NCBI GenBank assembly: GCA_002319965.1
Contig: DCJQ01000045.1
Span: forward strand, 1-19,301
DNA: 19,301 nucleotides
From: Megasphaera sp. UBA1696
GTDB lineage: Bacteria > Bacillota > Negativicutes > Veillonellales > Megasphaeraceae
Reading direction: 5' to 3'
The notes under the pieces are model-generated. The model worked only from the letters and a program-made list of their open reading frames with translations, was not told where the DNA came from and did no database searches. Shown piece after piece: positions 6,276-14,900 of this stretch. Made by a program: the position numbers and the translations under genes. Numbering within the stretch: position 1 is the stretch's first letter; each line of letters begins with the position of its first letter.

Positions 6276-7232
6276 ATGAATCGACTCATTTATTTCGATA
6301 ACCTGCGCAGCTCATCGATTATATTGACCCTGGCTGCCCTATTGCTGCCATTGGGAACGGTCTTTTATGAAGAAAGCACGACCATTGCCATTGCCGTCAT
6401 CTTTTTTATCAGTGCCTATTTCGGAGCCTCAAAACTTCGGATACGCACGATTACATTCTTTCTCAAAGATCGATGGCACCGCTTGGGTCTGCCCCTCATC
6501 GTACTGGTCCTCTTTGGCATTGAGGAAAAAATAGTGACCGGCACCCTCCCTGTCGTATCTTGGGCCTTGGCCTGGCTGCTGTTGTTATTTGCCTTATTAA
6601 GCCTGGTAAAACGGGGCGCTCATAGTTTCCTCCAGCAGCGAAAGCTGGCGCCTCCCTCAATTTCTTTTCTGACGTTGTTTTTTCTTTTATTCGCAGCGGC
6701 CTTATACGGCTGCCGGCTCTTCCTGCCGCAGTCGCTGGTCATTCCCTTCATCGCTGTCATCCGGCCCGACTGGCTGATTCTGTCCACATTTTCCTTTATC
6801 ATGGGACTTCATGCCTTTCGCAGCCGCTGGTTTACAGCCAATGGCTACCATCCTTCACTGAGAATCTTCATCGCCTTTATCGTCATCCTGATTGTCAACA
6901 GTCTGATGCTGGCCGGTACGATTCCCTCCCTTCCCTGGCTGACCGCTCTTTTGTCCGCAGCCCTTCCCATAACGGCCATGTTGGGACTGACGGCTTTCTT
7001 TCATCGGTATTTCAACGCCCATCGACCGTGGTCGCATACCCTTCATCGACTGGGATACGGCTTGTTCTTCATCAGTGAACCGATTATCCTCCATACGGCC
7101 TGGTTTCTCCATCCCCTGGCAGCTGCTTCCTGGCTGAAGACGCTTCTGACCGTGCTGATTCTTGTCGTTTACAGTTACCTCCTTTGCCGATACGCCCTGC
7201 TCCATCTATCATGCTTTAAAAGCAAGGGTTAA
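6276..7232 (+). CDS. Acyltransferase-3-like multi-pass membrane protein
   Basis: 318-aa, strongly hydrophobic protein with about ten predicted membrane segments. The start LIYFDNLRSSSIIL and the later FFISAYFGASKLR...FLKDRWHRLGLPL stretch match the layout of acyltransferase family 3 (OafA-like) membrane proteins, which move acyl groups onto sugars or other envelope molecules. The family normally has a histidine soon after the YxDNLR segment (often VVxxH). Here the corresponding run is LTLAALLLP with no histidine before about residue 67, so it may be inactive as an acyltransferase or act differently. AGAAGG lies 9 nt before the ATG. It has its own promoter and is followed after about 90 nt by the DedA operon on the same strand. 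Confidence 0.7.
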   Translation: MNRLIYFDNLRSSSIILTLAALLLPLGTVFYEESTTIAIAVIFFISAYFGASKLRIRTITFFLKDRWHRLGLPLIVLVLFGIEEKIVTGTLPVVSWALAWLLLLFALLSLVKRGAHSFLQQRKLAPPSISFLTLFFLLFAAALYGCRLFLPQSLVIPFIAVIRPDWLILSTFSFIMGLHAFRSRWFTANGYHPSLRIFIAFIVILIVNSLMLAGTIPSLPWLTALLSAALPITAMLGLTAFFHRYFNAHRPWSHTLHRLGYGLFFISEPIILHTAWFLHPLAAASWLKTLLTVLILVVYSYLLCRYALLHLSCFKSKG

Positions 7233-7265
7233 TTCGCATAATTACTAGCCCGCACAGACCATCTA

Positions 7266-7274
7266 TGCTATGAT
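7266..7274 (+). promoter_or_regulatory. Extended -10 promoter of the DedA-ArnT operon
   Basis: TGC-TATGAT (7266-7274) lies about 45 bp before the TTG start at 7320. The -35 region is poor, so activity may depend on the TGn extension or an activator. Read-through from the preceding gene is also possible, because I see no terminator between 7232 and here. Confidence 0.5.
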
Positions 7275-7319
7275 ATATCGTAAAGTTTATTTTTTAGTCA
7301 CCCTAAGGAGAGTGCCTCA

Positions 7320-7913
7320 TTGGATACGCTATTACAACTCATGGAATCGTATGGCTATATCGCCCTTTTCGTCGCTATGGTCTTAGAAAACGCCAACATC
7401 CCCATCCCCAGTGAAGTCGTACTGGGCTTCGCCGGATTTCTCATTTCTCAACAAATTTTCTCTTTTTGGACGACCTTCATCGTCGCCTGTCTGGCCGGCC
7501 TCGTCGGCTCGGTCTTAAGCTATTGGCTCGGCTCGTACGGCGGCCGGCCCTTACTCTTAAAGTACGGCAAGTACATCTTCTTTAACGAGCACAAATTCCA
7601 AATGGCAGAAAACATGTTCAATAAGTATGGCGGTGCTGCCGTCCTCATTTGCCGCTGCCTGCCCGGCGTCCGGACCTTTATCTCGTTCCCGGCCGGGGTT
7701 GCTCGCTATCCATTCTGGAAATTTACGATTTTCACCATCATCGGCACCATCCCCTGGACGCTGCTTCTCGTCTGGGCCGGTTCGATGCTGGGAAGTCATT
7801 GGCGCGACCTTATCCAGTACAATCACATCTTCCTCATCGTCATCGCCGTCGTCTGTGTCATCGCAGCCGCCGCCTATATCTGGCATAAGCGCCGCCGGAG
7901 AAATGCCGCATGA
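7320..7913 (+). CDS. DedA/VTT-family membrane protein
   Basis: 197-aa DedA-family protein with four to five membrane segments. It has the typical ENANIPIPSEVVLGFAGFL at residues 23-41, the GSYGGRPLLLKYGKY loop, and the conserved CRCLPGVRTFISFPAGVARYPFWKF region that carries the functional arginines. DedA proteins are membrane transporters; family members have been shown to return undecaprenyl phosphate across the cytoplasmic membrane. The start is TTG at 7320, set by AAGGAG 9 nt upstream; no ATG lies before the conserved region. The stop overlaps the next gene's start (ATGA, 7910-7913), indicating translational coupling to the ArnT-like gene. Recycling the lipid carrier used by its neighbours is a plausible job (inference). 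Confidence 0.92.
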   Translation: MDTLLQLMESYGYIALFVAMVLENANIPIPSEVVLGFAGFLISQQIFSFWTTFIVACLAGLVGSVLSYWLGSYGGRPLLLKYGKYIFFNEHKFQMAENMFNKYGGAAVLICRCLPGVRTFISFPAGVARYPFWKFTIFTIIGTIPWTLLLVWAGSMLGSHWRDLIQYNHIFLIVIAVVCVIAAAAYIWHKRRRRNAA

Positions 7914-9469
7914 AACAATGGCTATATGACAATCGCTACGGCCTTATCGTCGCCTTGGTGGCAGCAATTATCTTGCTGCCATTTTTAGGTGCGGTGCCAC
8001 TCATGAATCCGGACGAACCCGTATACGGTGAAACGGCCCGGGAAATGCTGGCTGCCGGAGACTGGCTCTCCCCCCGCATATTCGGCAGCTACTGGTATGA
8101 TAAACCGCCCTTTTTTTACTGGCTGGAAATGATTTCATACAGTCTCTTCGGGGCTACGGACGTTGCTTCCCGTCTTCCCAGCGCCCTGGCTGCCATGGCA
8201 ACGACGATCTACGTCTATGCCGCCGGTCGCGACATTTTCAATAAGCCTATTGCAGCCTTATCGGCATTGCTTTTGGTAACAAGCTTCGGTTTCATGTATA
8301 TCGGCAAGGCCGCCGTCACCGATATGACCCTGGTCCTGACCTTGACCGTCGCCATGACATCCTTTTACCGAAAAAAGTATTATACGGCTTATCTCTTCTG
8401 CGGCCTGTCGCTATTGGTCAAAGGCCCGGTAGGATACGCCTTTCCGGCCCTCATCATGCTGATTTATATCGGCTGGACCCGGCAATGGCAGCTGCTCAAA
8501 GAAATGAAGATTCCCCAGGGGATTCTCTTGGCTTTTGCCGTCGGACTGCCTTGGTACGTCCTCATGTATAAGGTTCATGGTGAAGTCTTCTTAGACACCT
8601 TCATCGGCTATCACAACCTCACCCGCTTTGCCGCCCCGGAACACCCCGGTCAGAACAGCCTGGTTTTCTTCATTCCGGTCTTATTGGCCGCCATGATGCC
8701 TTGGACGGTCTATCTCGGGCCGGCCCTTCGGCGGCTGTTTAAAAAGAGGGATCCTTTTCGCGACGCGCTCCGGTTCTGTCTCGTATGGGCCGGGTTCATC
8801 TTTCTCTTTTTCTCCCTTTCAAAGACGCAGCTCGTCACCTATATCGCCCCCATGTTTCCGCCAACGGCGTATCTCATCGGCTGGTACTGGTACCGATCTT
8901 ATATTGAACGCAGTTTTTCCCGCACGCTCCTGGCCGCCTCCTATGTCCTGGGCCTCTTACTGCTCGCCTGCAACGCCCTTCCCTTGAGCCCCGGCGCGGC
9001 GTTCTTCCGCCCGGCCATCGTCTGGGTATCGGTTGGCCTTGCCGCCGCCCTCTTTCTGCCGACATACTTTTTATGGCGCCGCCGCTTCCGAGCCTCCTTT
9101 ATCGTCGCCACAGCTGCTATGATCTGCTTCTCTTGGGCAATTTTCGGACACGTAATCCCCCAGCTCAAAAGCTACGTCACGTCTTATGATACAGCCCAAA
9201 TCCTGCCGGATGTCTACGACGGCCACTCTCAATTATACGTTGAAAAATTTCTCCGCCCCGGCATCACGTACTACAGCGGGATGTACGGGGAAGAATGGGA
9301 CCCCGTAAAAAATCCGGAACTGGAATCCCTGCTTACGCAGGACGATAAAATTTTTCTCATCATGTCTAAAGCGACCTTTCATAAACTGGCCCGCTCAAAA
9401 CCGTTGATCGACCACTTCGGCATTGCCGGAGAAACGCCGTCACAAGTCATCCTCATCAATCACCCATAG
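7910..9469 (+). CDS. ArnT-like (GT83) membrane glycosyltransferase, copy 1
   Basis: 519-aa GT-C fold enzyme. It has N-terminal membrane helices, then a first periplasmic loop with the catalytic acid motif NPDEPVYGE (D35) and YWYDKPPFFYW (K65), then KGPVGYAFP and the second loop HNLTRFAAPEHPGQ. About 11 further membrane segments and a periplasmic C-terminal part after about residue 420 complete the protein. GT83/ArnT enzymes transfer a sugar from undecaprenyl phosphate to lipid A or other envelope glycans on the outer face of the cytoplasmic membrane. No arnB, arnA or arnC genes are in the window, so aminoarabinose is not implied and the donor sugar is unknown. The gene is translationally coupled to dedA and followed 9 nt later by a paralogue. 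Confidence 0.9.
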   Translation: MKQWLYDNRYGLIVALVAAIILLPFLGAVPLMNPDEPVYGETAREMLAAGDWLSPRIFGSYWYDKPPFFYWLEMISYSLFGATDVASRLPSALAAMATTIYVYAAGRDIFNKPIAALSALLLVTSFGFMYIGKAAVTDMTLVLTLTVAMTSFYRKKYYTAYLFCGLSLLVKGPVGYAFPALIMLIYIGWTRQWQLLKEMKIPQGILLAFAVGLPWYVLMYKVHGEVFLDTFIGYHNLTRFAAPEHPGQNSLVFFIPVLLAAMMPWTVYLGPALRRLFKKRDPFRDALRFCLVWAGFIFLFFSLSKTQLVTYIAPMFPPTAYLIGWYWYRSYIERSFSRTLLAASYVLGLLLLACNALPLSPGAAFFRPAIVWVSVGLAAALFLPTYFLWRRRFRASFIVATAAMICFSWAIFGHVIPQLKSYVTSYDTAQILPDVYDGHSQLYVEKFLRPGITYYSGMYGEEWDPVKNPELESLLTQDDKIFLIMSKATFHKLARSKPLIDHFGIAGETPSQVILINHP

Positions 9470-9478
9470 GAGGTACGT

Positions 9479-11089
9479 ATGAAACAGTCATCCCTGCTCA
9501 CGCTCGTCTTTGCAGCAACCTTTCTGTTTCTGGCTGCCGGGATATCGACACTGGCCGTCACCGACCCGGTCGAATCCAATTACGCCCTGACAGCCCTCGA
9601 GATGGTCCGCAGCGGCAACTGGATTTCGCCGCAGATTTACGGCACCTATTGGTATGACAAGCCCATTTTTCTCTACTGGCTCCTGAGCCTGTCCTACAGC
9701 ATCTTCGGAGCTACGGACTTTGCGTCCCGCCTGCCGGCCGTCCTATTCGGGGCCATGTCCTGCACGCTGGCCGCCTGGTTCGCCCTGCGGCAAACCGGAC
9801 GGACGGCGACGGCCCTTCTCTTTTCAGCCATGACGGCGACGTCCCTGGTATTTTGGCTCATCAGCCGGTCCGTCATTACGGATCAGCCTCTCTATTTCTT
9901 TAGCGGAGCTACCTTATTTTTTGCGTATATCGGAGTGACGGAAGCCAAAAAAAACTACATGATCGCCGCCTACGTCATGGCTGCCGGCGCAGTTCTCACC
10001 AAGGGTCCCGTCGGTCTCGTCCTGCCCGGTTTATTTCTCCTGATTTTTGCCCTCGTTCAGCGAAGGACAGCCTACGCCAAGCGGCTCTTTCCACCGGTCG
10101 GCATCGTCCTGTTCCTCCTTCTCTGTCTGAGCTGGTACGGTTCGATGTACAGTGTACACGGAAAGGATTTCATCGACGGATTCTTGGGCTTTAACAACGT
10201 CACACGGGCCACCGTATCGGAACATCCGGAATACGACGTCTGGTACTACTATCTGGTCCTCGTCCCGGTCAGTCTCCTGCCCTGGACCGGTCCCTGCCTA
10301 TACGGCCTATGGAAGCGCCGCCGTCATGACGATACCTACGTTTTCATGGCCATTTGGGCTGTCGGAACGATTTTATTCTACAGCCTCATGGCCACGAAAT
10401 ACCCGACCTATGCCTATATCGCCAATTGGCCTTTACTCTATCTCGGAACTTGGGCCATCGATTCTTTCCACGAAAGAGACAGTCATCGACTGTGGCTCAC
10501 GGTCATCATTCCGACCCTGCTTTTCGGTCTGCTTTTTGCCTCCTTGACCTTCTTTACCGATAAAGCGCCATTCCCCGTCGACAGCCTCATGATGCTGACC
10601 GTCTTCATCGCCGTCATGGCCGCCCTGATTCTCATCGCCTGGTGGCAAAAGGCTTACATCGCCCTGCCGATTCTCATCACGGCGCTGACAGCCGTCACCT
10701 ACCTCATGGTGACCTTCCAGGTTTTGACGCCCTTTTATCAGTACCGTTCAGCGAAAAACCTGATCACGGCAAACCTCTCGGGACAGGCCTACTTCTTTGA
10801 AGAATACCGGACCTCGTATCCTTATTACACAGGGAAAACAGCCATCTGGACAGCGCCGGCATCCTACGATGAAAATGCTCGTCTTAAGCGCGATGAAGTC
10901 TGGTCTAAAAAACATCTCTACCCGACAGAAGAAGAAGCCTCGGTCATCAACCGCCTGAAAAACCATCAGCCCTTGACCATCATCGTTCCCAAGAGCCGTT
11001 ACCGAGATTATCTGGCCTCGAATTTCTTCCCCCTGACTCGTGAATCCGCTCAAATCGGCTCGTACTATATCTTTACGCCGGCACCATAG
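9479..11089 (+). CDS. ArnT-like (GT83) membrane glycosyltransferase, copy 2
   Basis: 536-aa paralogue of the preceding protein with the same layout. It has VTDPVESNYA (D29) and YWYDKPIFLYW (K61) in the first periplasmic loop, then TKGPVGLVLPG, then NNVTRATVSEHPEYD in the second loop. The SYSxFGATDxASRLP stretch is shared with copy 1 almost letter for letter, showing a tandem duplication, while the acidic motif and C-terminal domain have diverged. Divergence of the loop facing the donor and acceptor suggests a different sugar or acceptor from copy 1 (inference). AGGAGG overlaps the stop of copy 1 and lies 5 nt before the ATG, so the two are co-translated. Confidence 0.9.
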   Translation: MKQSSLLTLVFAATFLFLAAGISTLAVTDPVESNYALTALEMVRSGNWISPQIYGTYWYDKPIFLYWLLSLSYSIFGATDFASRLPAVLFGAMSCTLAAWFALRQTGRTATALLFSAMTATSLVFWLISRSVITDQPLYFFSGATLFFAYIGVTEAKKNYMIAAYVMAAGAVLTKGPVGLVLPGLFLLIFALVQRRTAYAKRLFPPVGIVLFLLLCLSWYGSMYSVHGKDFIDGFLGFNNVTRATVSEHPEYDVWYYYLVLVPVSLLPWTGPCLYGLWKRRRHDDTYVFMAIWAVGTILFYSLMATKYPTYAYIANWPLLYLGTWAIDSFHERDSHRLWLTVIIPTLLFGLLFASLTFFTDKAPFPVDSLMMLTVFIAVMAALILIAWWQKAYIALPILITALTAVTYLMVTFQVLTPFYQYRSAKNLITANLSGQAYFFEEYRTSYPYYTGKTAIWTAPASYDENARLKRDEVWSKKHLYPTEEEASVINRLKNHQPLTIIVPKSRYRDYLASNFFPLTRESAQIGSYYIFTPAP

Positions 11090-11104
11090 CCGAAAAGGAG
11101 TATC

Positions 11105-11785
11105 ATGAAAAATCTTATCCAGTCACTTTGCGCTTACCATGAACCGGACGTCTTCAATCCCTGGTCAGACTACGACGAGCTGTGCGACATCGGTCCGGAA
11201 GCGCCGGATATCCGCTGTCGTCAACTTCAAGATTACTTGGAACCCCGTCTGAACCGCGCCCGCATTTTACTCATTGCCGAAGCTGCCGGTTACCAAGGAT
11301 GCCGCTTTACGGGAATTCCCATCACCTGTGAGCGGATGCTTCTCGATGAGCATAAACAGATATCCTCAGCCATCATCCTCGGCCGTCGCGGCGAGCGCAC
11401 GAGCCGCCCGGACTGCCCTTTCATGACCAGTCGCCCCCAACAGGAAAAGGGCATGAACGAACCGACTGACACCTACGTTTGGGGAGCCATCGTTGACAAT
11501 GGCCTCGATCCTCAGGACGTCCTGCTGTGGAATATCTTCCCTTTCCATCCCCATAAAAAGTCGCCCTTCTCCAACCGCACACCGAGCGATGCCGAACTGG
11601 CGGCAGGCCTTTCTTATGCCAAAGCTCTGCTCAGTCTCTGCCGACCGGATATCCGCGTCGCTGCCATCGGCCGAAAGTCGGCAGAAACGCTGGAAGCATC
11701 CGGTATTCCGGCAGTCGCCATGCGTCATCCGGCCAACGGCGGCGCCTCTCTCTTCAGAAATCAGTTTTCACGTTTTTCTCTTTGA
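11105..11785 (+). CDS. Uracil-DNA glycosylase-like protein
   Basis: 226-aa member of the uracil-DNA glycosylase superfamily fold. The motif 1 region is LLIAEAAGYQGCRFTGIPIT (residues about 59-78), followed by WNIFPFHPHK (about 143-152) and the C-terminal motif RHPANGGASLFR (about 207-218). Superfamily members remove uracil or other damaged bases from DNA. Here the motif 1 acid is a glutamate within IAEAAG, and the four-cysteine iron-sulfur pattern of family 4/5 enzymes is not evident, so activity and substrate are uncertain. AAAGGAG lies only 4 nt before the ATG, 15 nt after the ArnT copy 2 stop, so it is probably the last gene of the envelope operon. A functional link to the glycosyltransferases is not obvious. 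No terminator follows. Confidence 0.8.
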   Translation: MKNLIQSLCAYHEPDVFNPWSDYDELCDIGPEAPDIRCRQLQDYLEPRLNRARILLIAEAAGYQGCRFTGIPITCERMLLDEHKQISSAIILGRRGERTSRPDCPFMTSRPQQEKGMNEPTDTYVWGAIVDNGLDPQDVLLWNIFPFHPHKKSPFSNRTPSDAELAAGLSYAKALLSLCRPDIRVAAIGRKSAETLEASGIPAVAMRHPANGGASLFRNQFSRFSL

Positions 11786-11863
11786 TGTCTTTTAAAAATA
11801 ACGATAAATTCGATTTTTACATTAAAATTATCAGTATTTTCGTTCATTTATTCAAAAAAGTCA

Positions 11864-11892
11864 TTGCATCCCCCCTATAAATCGTCTATAAT
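11864..11892 (+). promoter_or_regulatory. gltB promoter with A+T-rich upstream region
   Basis: TTGCAT (11864-11869), 17 nt, TATAAT (11887-11892). The -10 is perfect. The 75 bp upstream (about 11788-11862) are strongly A+T-rich with several A and T runs, consistent with an UP element, and contrast sharply with the G+C-rich genes on both sides. Confidence 0.75.
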
Positions 11893-11913
11893 CATAAGTG
11901 CACCACAGTATCC

Positions 11914-11948
11914 ACGAGCCCTCTCTCATACAGTGACGGCTCGTTTTT
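11914..11948 (+). terminator. Attenuator-like hairpin in the gltB leader
   Basis: Within the roughly 70-nt leader, ACGAGCC (11914-11920) pairs with GGCTCGT (11938-11944) around a 17-nt loop, followed immediately by TTTT (11945-11948). It lies between the promoter and the gltB ribosome binding site (AAAGGGGG, 11957-11964), so if it folds it would end gltB transcription early. I see no leader peptide and no known glutamine riboswitch. Confidence 0.6.
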
Positions 11949-11972
11949 ATATACGCAAAGGGGGACTTGGCT

Positions 11973-14900
11973 ATGAATAAAAAAATGCGCGATCTGCCGG
12001 AGCCGCAAGGCCTGTATGATCCGTCATACGAACACGATGCCTGCGGTATCGGCATCGTTGCCAATATAAAAGGGATAAAATCATACAGCATCATCGACGA
12101 CGCCCTTACGATTTTAGAAAATCTCCGCCATCGCGGCGCCGAAGGGGCCGATGCCAACAGCGGTGACGGCGCCGGGATCTTAGTTCAGATACCGCACCAA
12201 TTCTTCTGCCGTGAATGTGACGTCCTCGGCTTTTCGTTACCTGACGAGGGCGACTATGGCGTCGGCATGATTTTTGCACATCGTTATAAAACATTTCGTA
12301 AGGAACAAATGGATGCCTTTGAAGACATCGTCCGTGCCGAAGGCCTTTCTATCCTCGGTTGGCGCGACGTGCCTGTCGACGAAAGTTTGATCGGCAATAT
12401 CGCCAAAAAAACGTGTCCCCATTTTCTGCAAGTCTTTATTCGCAAAGACCCGGCCATGAAGACCCCGATGGACTTCGAACGGAAACTGTACGTCATCCGA
12501 AAATTAGCCGAAAAAGCCATCGTTCCCAAAAGCCAGGAACAAGGAACTGATTTCTATATCGCCAGCCTGTCCTCGAAGACCATCGTCTATAAGGGCATGC
12601 TGACGTCGGTGCAGTTGCGCCACTTCTTCCTCGATTTATCAGACCTGGACTTCATCACATCCATGGCCCTCATCCACTCTCGCTTCAGCACCAATACCTT
12701 CCCCAGTTGGGCCAGAGCTCATCCGAACCGCTATATCGTCCACAACGGAGAAATCAATACCATTCAGGGTAATATCAACTGGCTCAATGCCCGGGAAGGC
12801 AAATCGAAATCGGACTTCTTCCCGGATCTGGAAAAGGTATTTCCCGTCGTCGACGACACGGGCAGCGATTCTTCCATGTTCGACAACTGCCTGGAATACC
12901 TCTACATGACCGGCCATTCTCTGCCCCATGCCATGATGATGATGATTCCGGAACCGTGGGAACGGGACCCCTTGATGAGCCCCGAAAAACGCGACTTCTA
13001 CCGCTACCACAACTTCATGCTCGAACCTTGGGACGGACCGGCAGCCATCGGCTTCTGCGACGGCACGGTCATCGGCGGCATGCTCGACCGAAACGGCCTG
13101 CGGCCGGGACGCTATTACGTCACCCGTGACGACCGGGTCATCGTCAGTTCCGAAGTCGGCGTCGTCACCGTCCCGCCGGAAGACATTCTCTATAAAGGGC
13201 GCCTCGAACCGGGTAAGATGCTCCTCGTCGATACGAAAAAACAACGCATCATCGGCGACGACGAAATAAAGCACGAAATCGCTGCCGAACATCCTTATGC
13301 AGACTGGTACAAAGAACATATCACCGACCTCGACGACCTCATGGACACCCAGGCCCTTCCCCACAGCGAAGCCATCATTCCCTACGACCTAAAGGAACAG
13401 GAAAAAGTATTCGGCTATACCCAAGAAGACATGGATAAGGTAATCCTGCCCATGGCCCGCGACGGACACCATGCCATCGATTCCATGGGTGTCGACGTAC
13501 CGCTGGCCGTCCTGAACGACAGGCCCCAGCTCTTATATGACTATTTTAAAGAAAATTTCGCCCAAGTCACCAATCCGGCCATCGACGGCGTCCGCGAAAA
13601 GACCGTCATGTCGTCATCGATTATGGTCGGCAACGTAGCCAACATCATGGACCCGAACGAAGCGTCGACGGCAGCCTTATACTTGAAGACGCCCATTCTG
13701 ACCAATGAACAACTGGGAGTCATCAAGTCGCTCATGACGCCGAAGCTGCACACGGCGACCTTATCCATGCTCTATCCCGTAAACAACGGGGCGGAAGGGA
13801 TGGAAACCGCCATTGAATCGCTGTGTATCGACGCCTTGAAGGCCATCAAGAACGGGGCCAACATCCTGGTCTTATCAGACCGAGGCATCAACTCCCGCAT
13901 GGCCGCCATTCCGGCCCTCTTGGCTTCGGCAGCCCTGCATCACTACCTCATCGACAAAGCCGTCCGTTCCGACGTCGGACTGGTCCTGGAATCGGGAGAA
14001 CCGCGCGAAGTCCATCACTTCTGCACCCTCATCGGCTACGGCATTACGGCCATCAATCCCTACATCGCCTTGGAATCGATCAAAGAACTGATTGCCGGCA
14101 AAAAGCTGCCCCGCCTCGATTATGAACAGGCTCGACAAAACTATATCGACGCCTCCGTAAAAGGCATCTTAGCCGTCATGTCTAAGATGGGGATTTCAAC
14201 CATCCACAGCTATCACGGCGCCCAGATTTTTGAAGCCGTCGGCATCAGCCGAGACCTCATCGACAAGTATTTCTGCAACACCCCGTCACCCATCGAAGGC
14301 TTGGGCATTGCCGAAATCGCAGCCGAAAACGCCCTGCGCCATAAAGAAGCCTACCACTCGGGAGACACCCTGGACCGCGGTGATTTCTACCAATACCACA
14401 AAGGCGGCCAGCCCCATATCATCGACCCGGAAACGGTACAGCTTTTGCAGAAAGCCGTCCAGACCAATGACTATGCAGCGTATAAAAAGTACGCCGCTCA
14501 TGTCAACAGAGAGACGATTTTCCGCCTTCGCGATCTCCTCGAATTTGAATATCCTGCCGGCTGCAGCATCCCGATCGAAGAAGTCGAATCGGCCGATTCC
14601 ATCGTCAAGCGCTTCCGTACCGGCGCCATGAGTTACGGCGCCCTCAGCAAAGAAGCCCACGAATGTATCGCTACGGCTATGAACCGCCTGGGCAGCATGA
14701 GCAATACCGGCGAAGGCGGCGAAGATGCCGCCCGCTTCCATACCGAAAAGAACGACGGCATCAAACAGGTCGCATCGGCCCGATTCGGCGTGACCAGCGA
14801 CTACCTCATCCACGCCGACGAACTGCAGATTAAATGCTCCCAAGGGGCAAAACCGGGAGAAGGCGGCCATCTGCCGGGCAATAAGGTCTACCCGGACATC

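Noticed and set aside
12639..13364. 241-aa ORF antisense to gltB (also the 209-aa frame at 14286-14915)
   Set aside because: These are shadow frames caused by the C-rich third positions of gltB. Their composition is low-complexity and rich in V, D and G, with no motifs, and gltB is intact on the other strand.
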